Shown in pieces: positions 5,980-6,177 of a DNA stretch of 6,177 nucleotides. The first letter of the stretch is position 1; every line of letters begins with the position of its first letter. This DNA is from Actinomycetes bacterium. GTDB lineage: Bacteria > Actinomycetota > Acidimicrobiia > Acidimicrobiales > RAAP-2. The position numbers were made by a program, and so were the translations under genes. The notes below the pieces were generated by a model, which saw only the letters and a list, made by a program, of their open reading frames with translations, had not been told where the DNA came from and did no database searches. The stretch covers positions 1 to 6,177 of the forward strand of contig JAKABC010000100.1 in assembly GCA_021802025.1 (NCBI GenBank), in the 5' to 3' direction.

Positions 5980-6177
5980 TCGATCGTGCCCGGCGGCTTG
6001 CTCGTCACGTCGAGCGCCACGCGGTTCACGCCCTCGACCTCGCGGATCAGTCGGCTGGCGATCCGCTCGACGAGGTCGTAGTCGAGCCGGGCCCAGTCGG
6101 CGGTCATCGCGTCGTCGCTCGTCACCGCACGAATCACGATCGGGTACGCGTAGGTCCGCCCGTCGCCCATCACCCCG
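5970..6177 (-). CDS. guaA: GMP synthase (glutamine-hydrolysing), C-terminal end, partial
   Basis: Only the last 68 residues are inside the window; the gene runs off the right edge. GMP synthase aminates XMP to GMP with glutamine and ATP in cytoplasmic purine synthesis. The visible part is the C-terminal dimerisation domain: GVMGDGRTYAYPIVIRAV (start of the fragment), then TSDDAMTADWARL, then NRVALDVTSKPPGTIEWE at the C-terminus. The KPP-x-TIEWE end is diagnostic for bacterial GuaA and helps form the XMP site. The TGA at 5972-5970 overlaps the start region of pcrA, so the two genes are in one transcript. No defect is visible in the fragment. Confidence 0.97.
   Translation of the reverse strand, partial: GVMGDGRTYAYPIVIRAVTSDDAMTADWARLDYDLVERIASRLIREVEGVNRVALDVTSKPPGTIEWE

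Noticed and set aside
3739..6081. A 780-codon open frame on the plus strand, antisense to pcrA and guaA.
   Set aside because: It is the mirror of strongly GC-biased codons in pcrA. Its peptide is a low-complexity mix of Val, Gly, Arg, Ala, His, Asp and Glu without any domain, whereas the minus strand encodes a full set of helicase motifs.
1..6177. The window as a mobile island, defence system or biosynthetic cluster.
   Set aside because: There is no integrase, transposase, att-like direct repeat or tRNA, no abrupt base-composition change, and no toxin, nuclease or synthase gene. The pcrA helicase has the ordinary housekeeping layout next to guaA and lacks fused defence domains.

Overview
This is a GC-rich (roughly 70% by eye) chromosomal segment with strong G/C preference at third codon positions and frequent GTG starts, which points to an actinobacterium. 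An Acidimicrobiia-like lineage is a guess from the overall style and cannot be proved from this window. It holds four complete protein genes, the 3' end of a fifth, and no recognisable tRNA, rRNA, CRISPR array, insertion sequence or phage gene.

Layout: positions 1-199 form a poorly defined leader with a perfect GACCGG hexamer tandem repeat (98-132). One frame through it stays open to a TGA that overlaps the first start codon. Two plus-strand genes follow: a DMT-superfamily multi-pass membrane transporter (200-1084), then, after a 68-base gap with a strong Shine-Dalgarno sequence, a secreted SGNH/GDSL hydrolase (1153-2091). A 246-base convergent intergenic stretch (2092-2337) contains several GC-rich hairpins.

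The minus strand reads from the right edge leftwards: the C-terminal end of GMP synthase guaA (6177-5970), the UvrD/PcrA-type DNA helicase pcrA (5979-3703), which overlaps the guaA stop codon, and after 63 bases a membrane-anchored phosphodiester-glycosidase (NAGPA-domain) protein (3639-2338). guaA and pcrA are almost certainly translationally coupled. The NAGPA gene could be the last member of the same transcript or have its own promoter.

Functionally the minus strand mixes housekeeping (purine synthesis, DNA repair) with one cell-surface enzyme, while the plus strand pairs a membrane transporter with an exported esterase. The two extracytoplasmic enzyme genes meet tail to tail, but nothing shows that they work together. 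I see no convincing novel multi-gene system. The points most worth checking are the active-site variants in the two secreted enzymes, the hexamer repeat before the transporter gene, and the structured convergent intergenic region.
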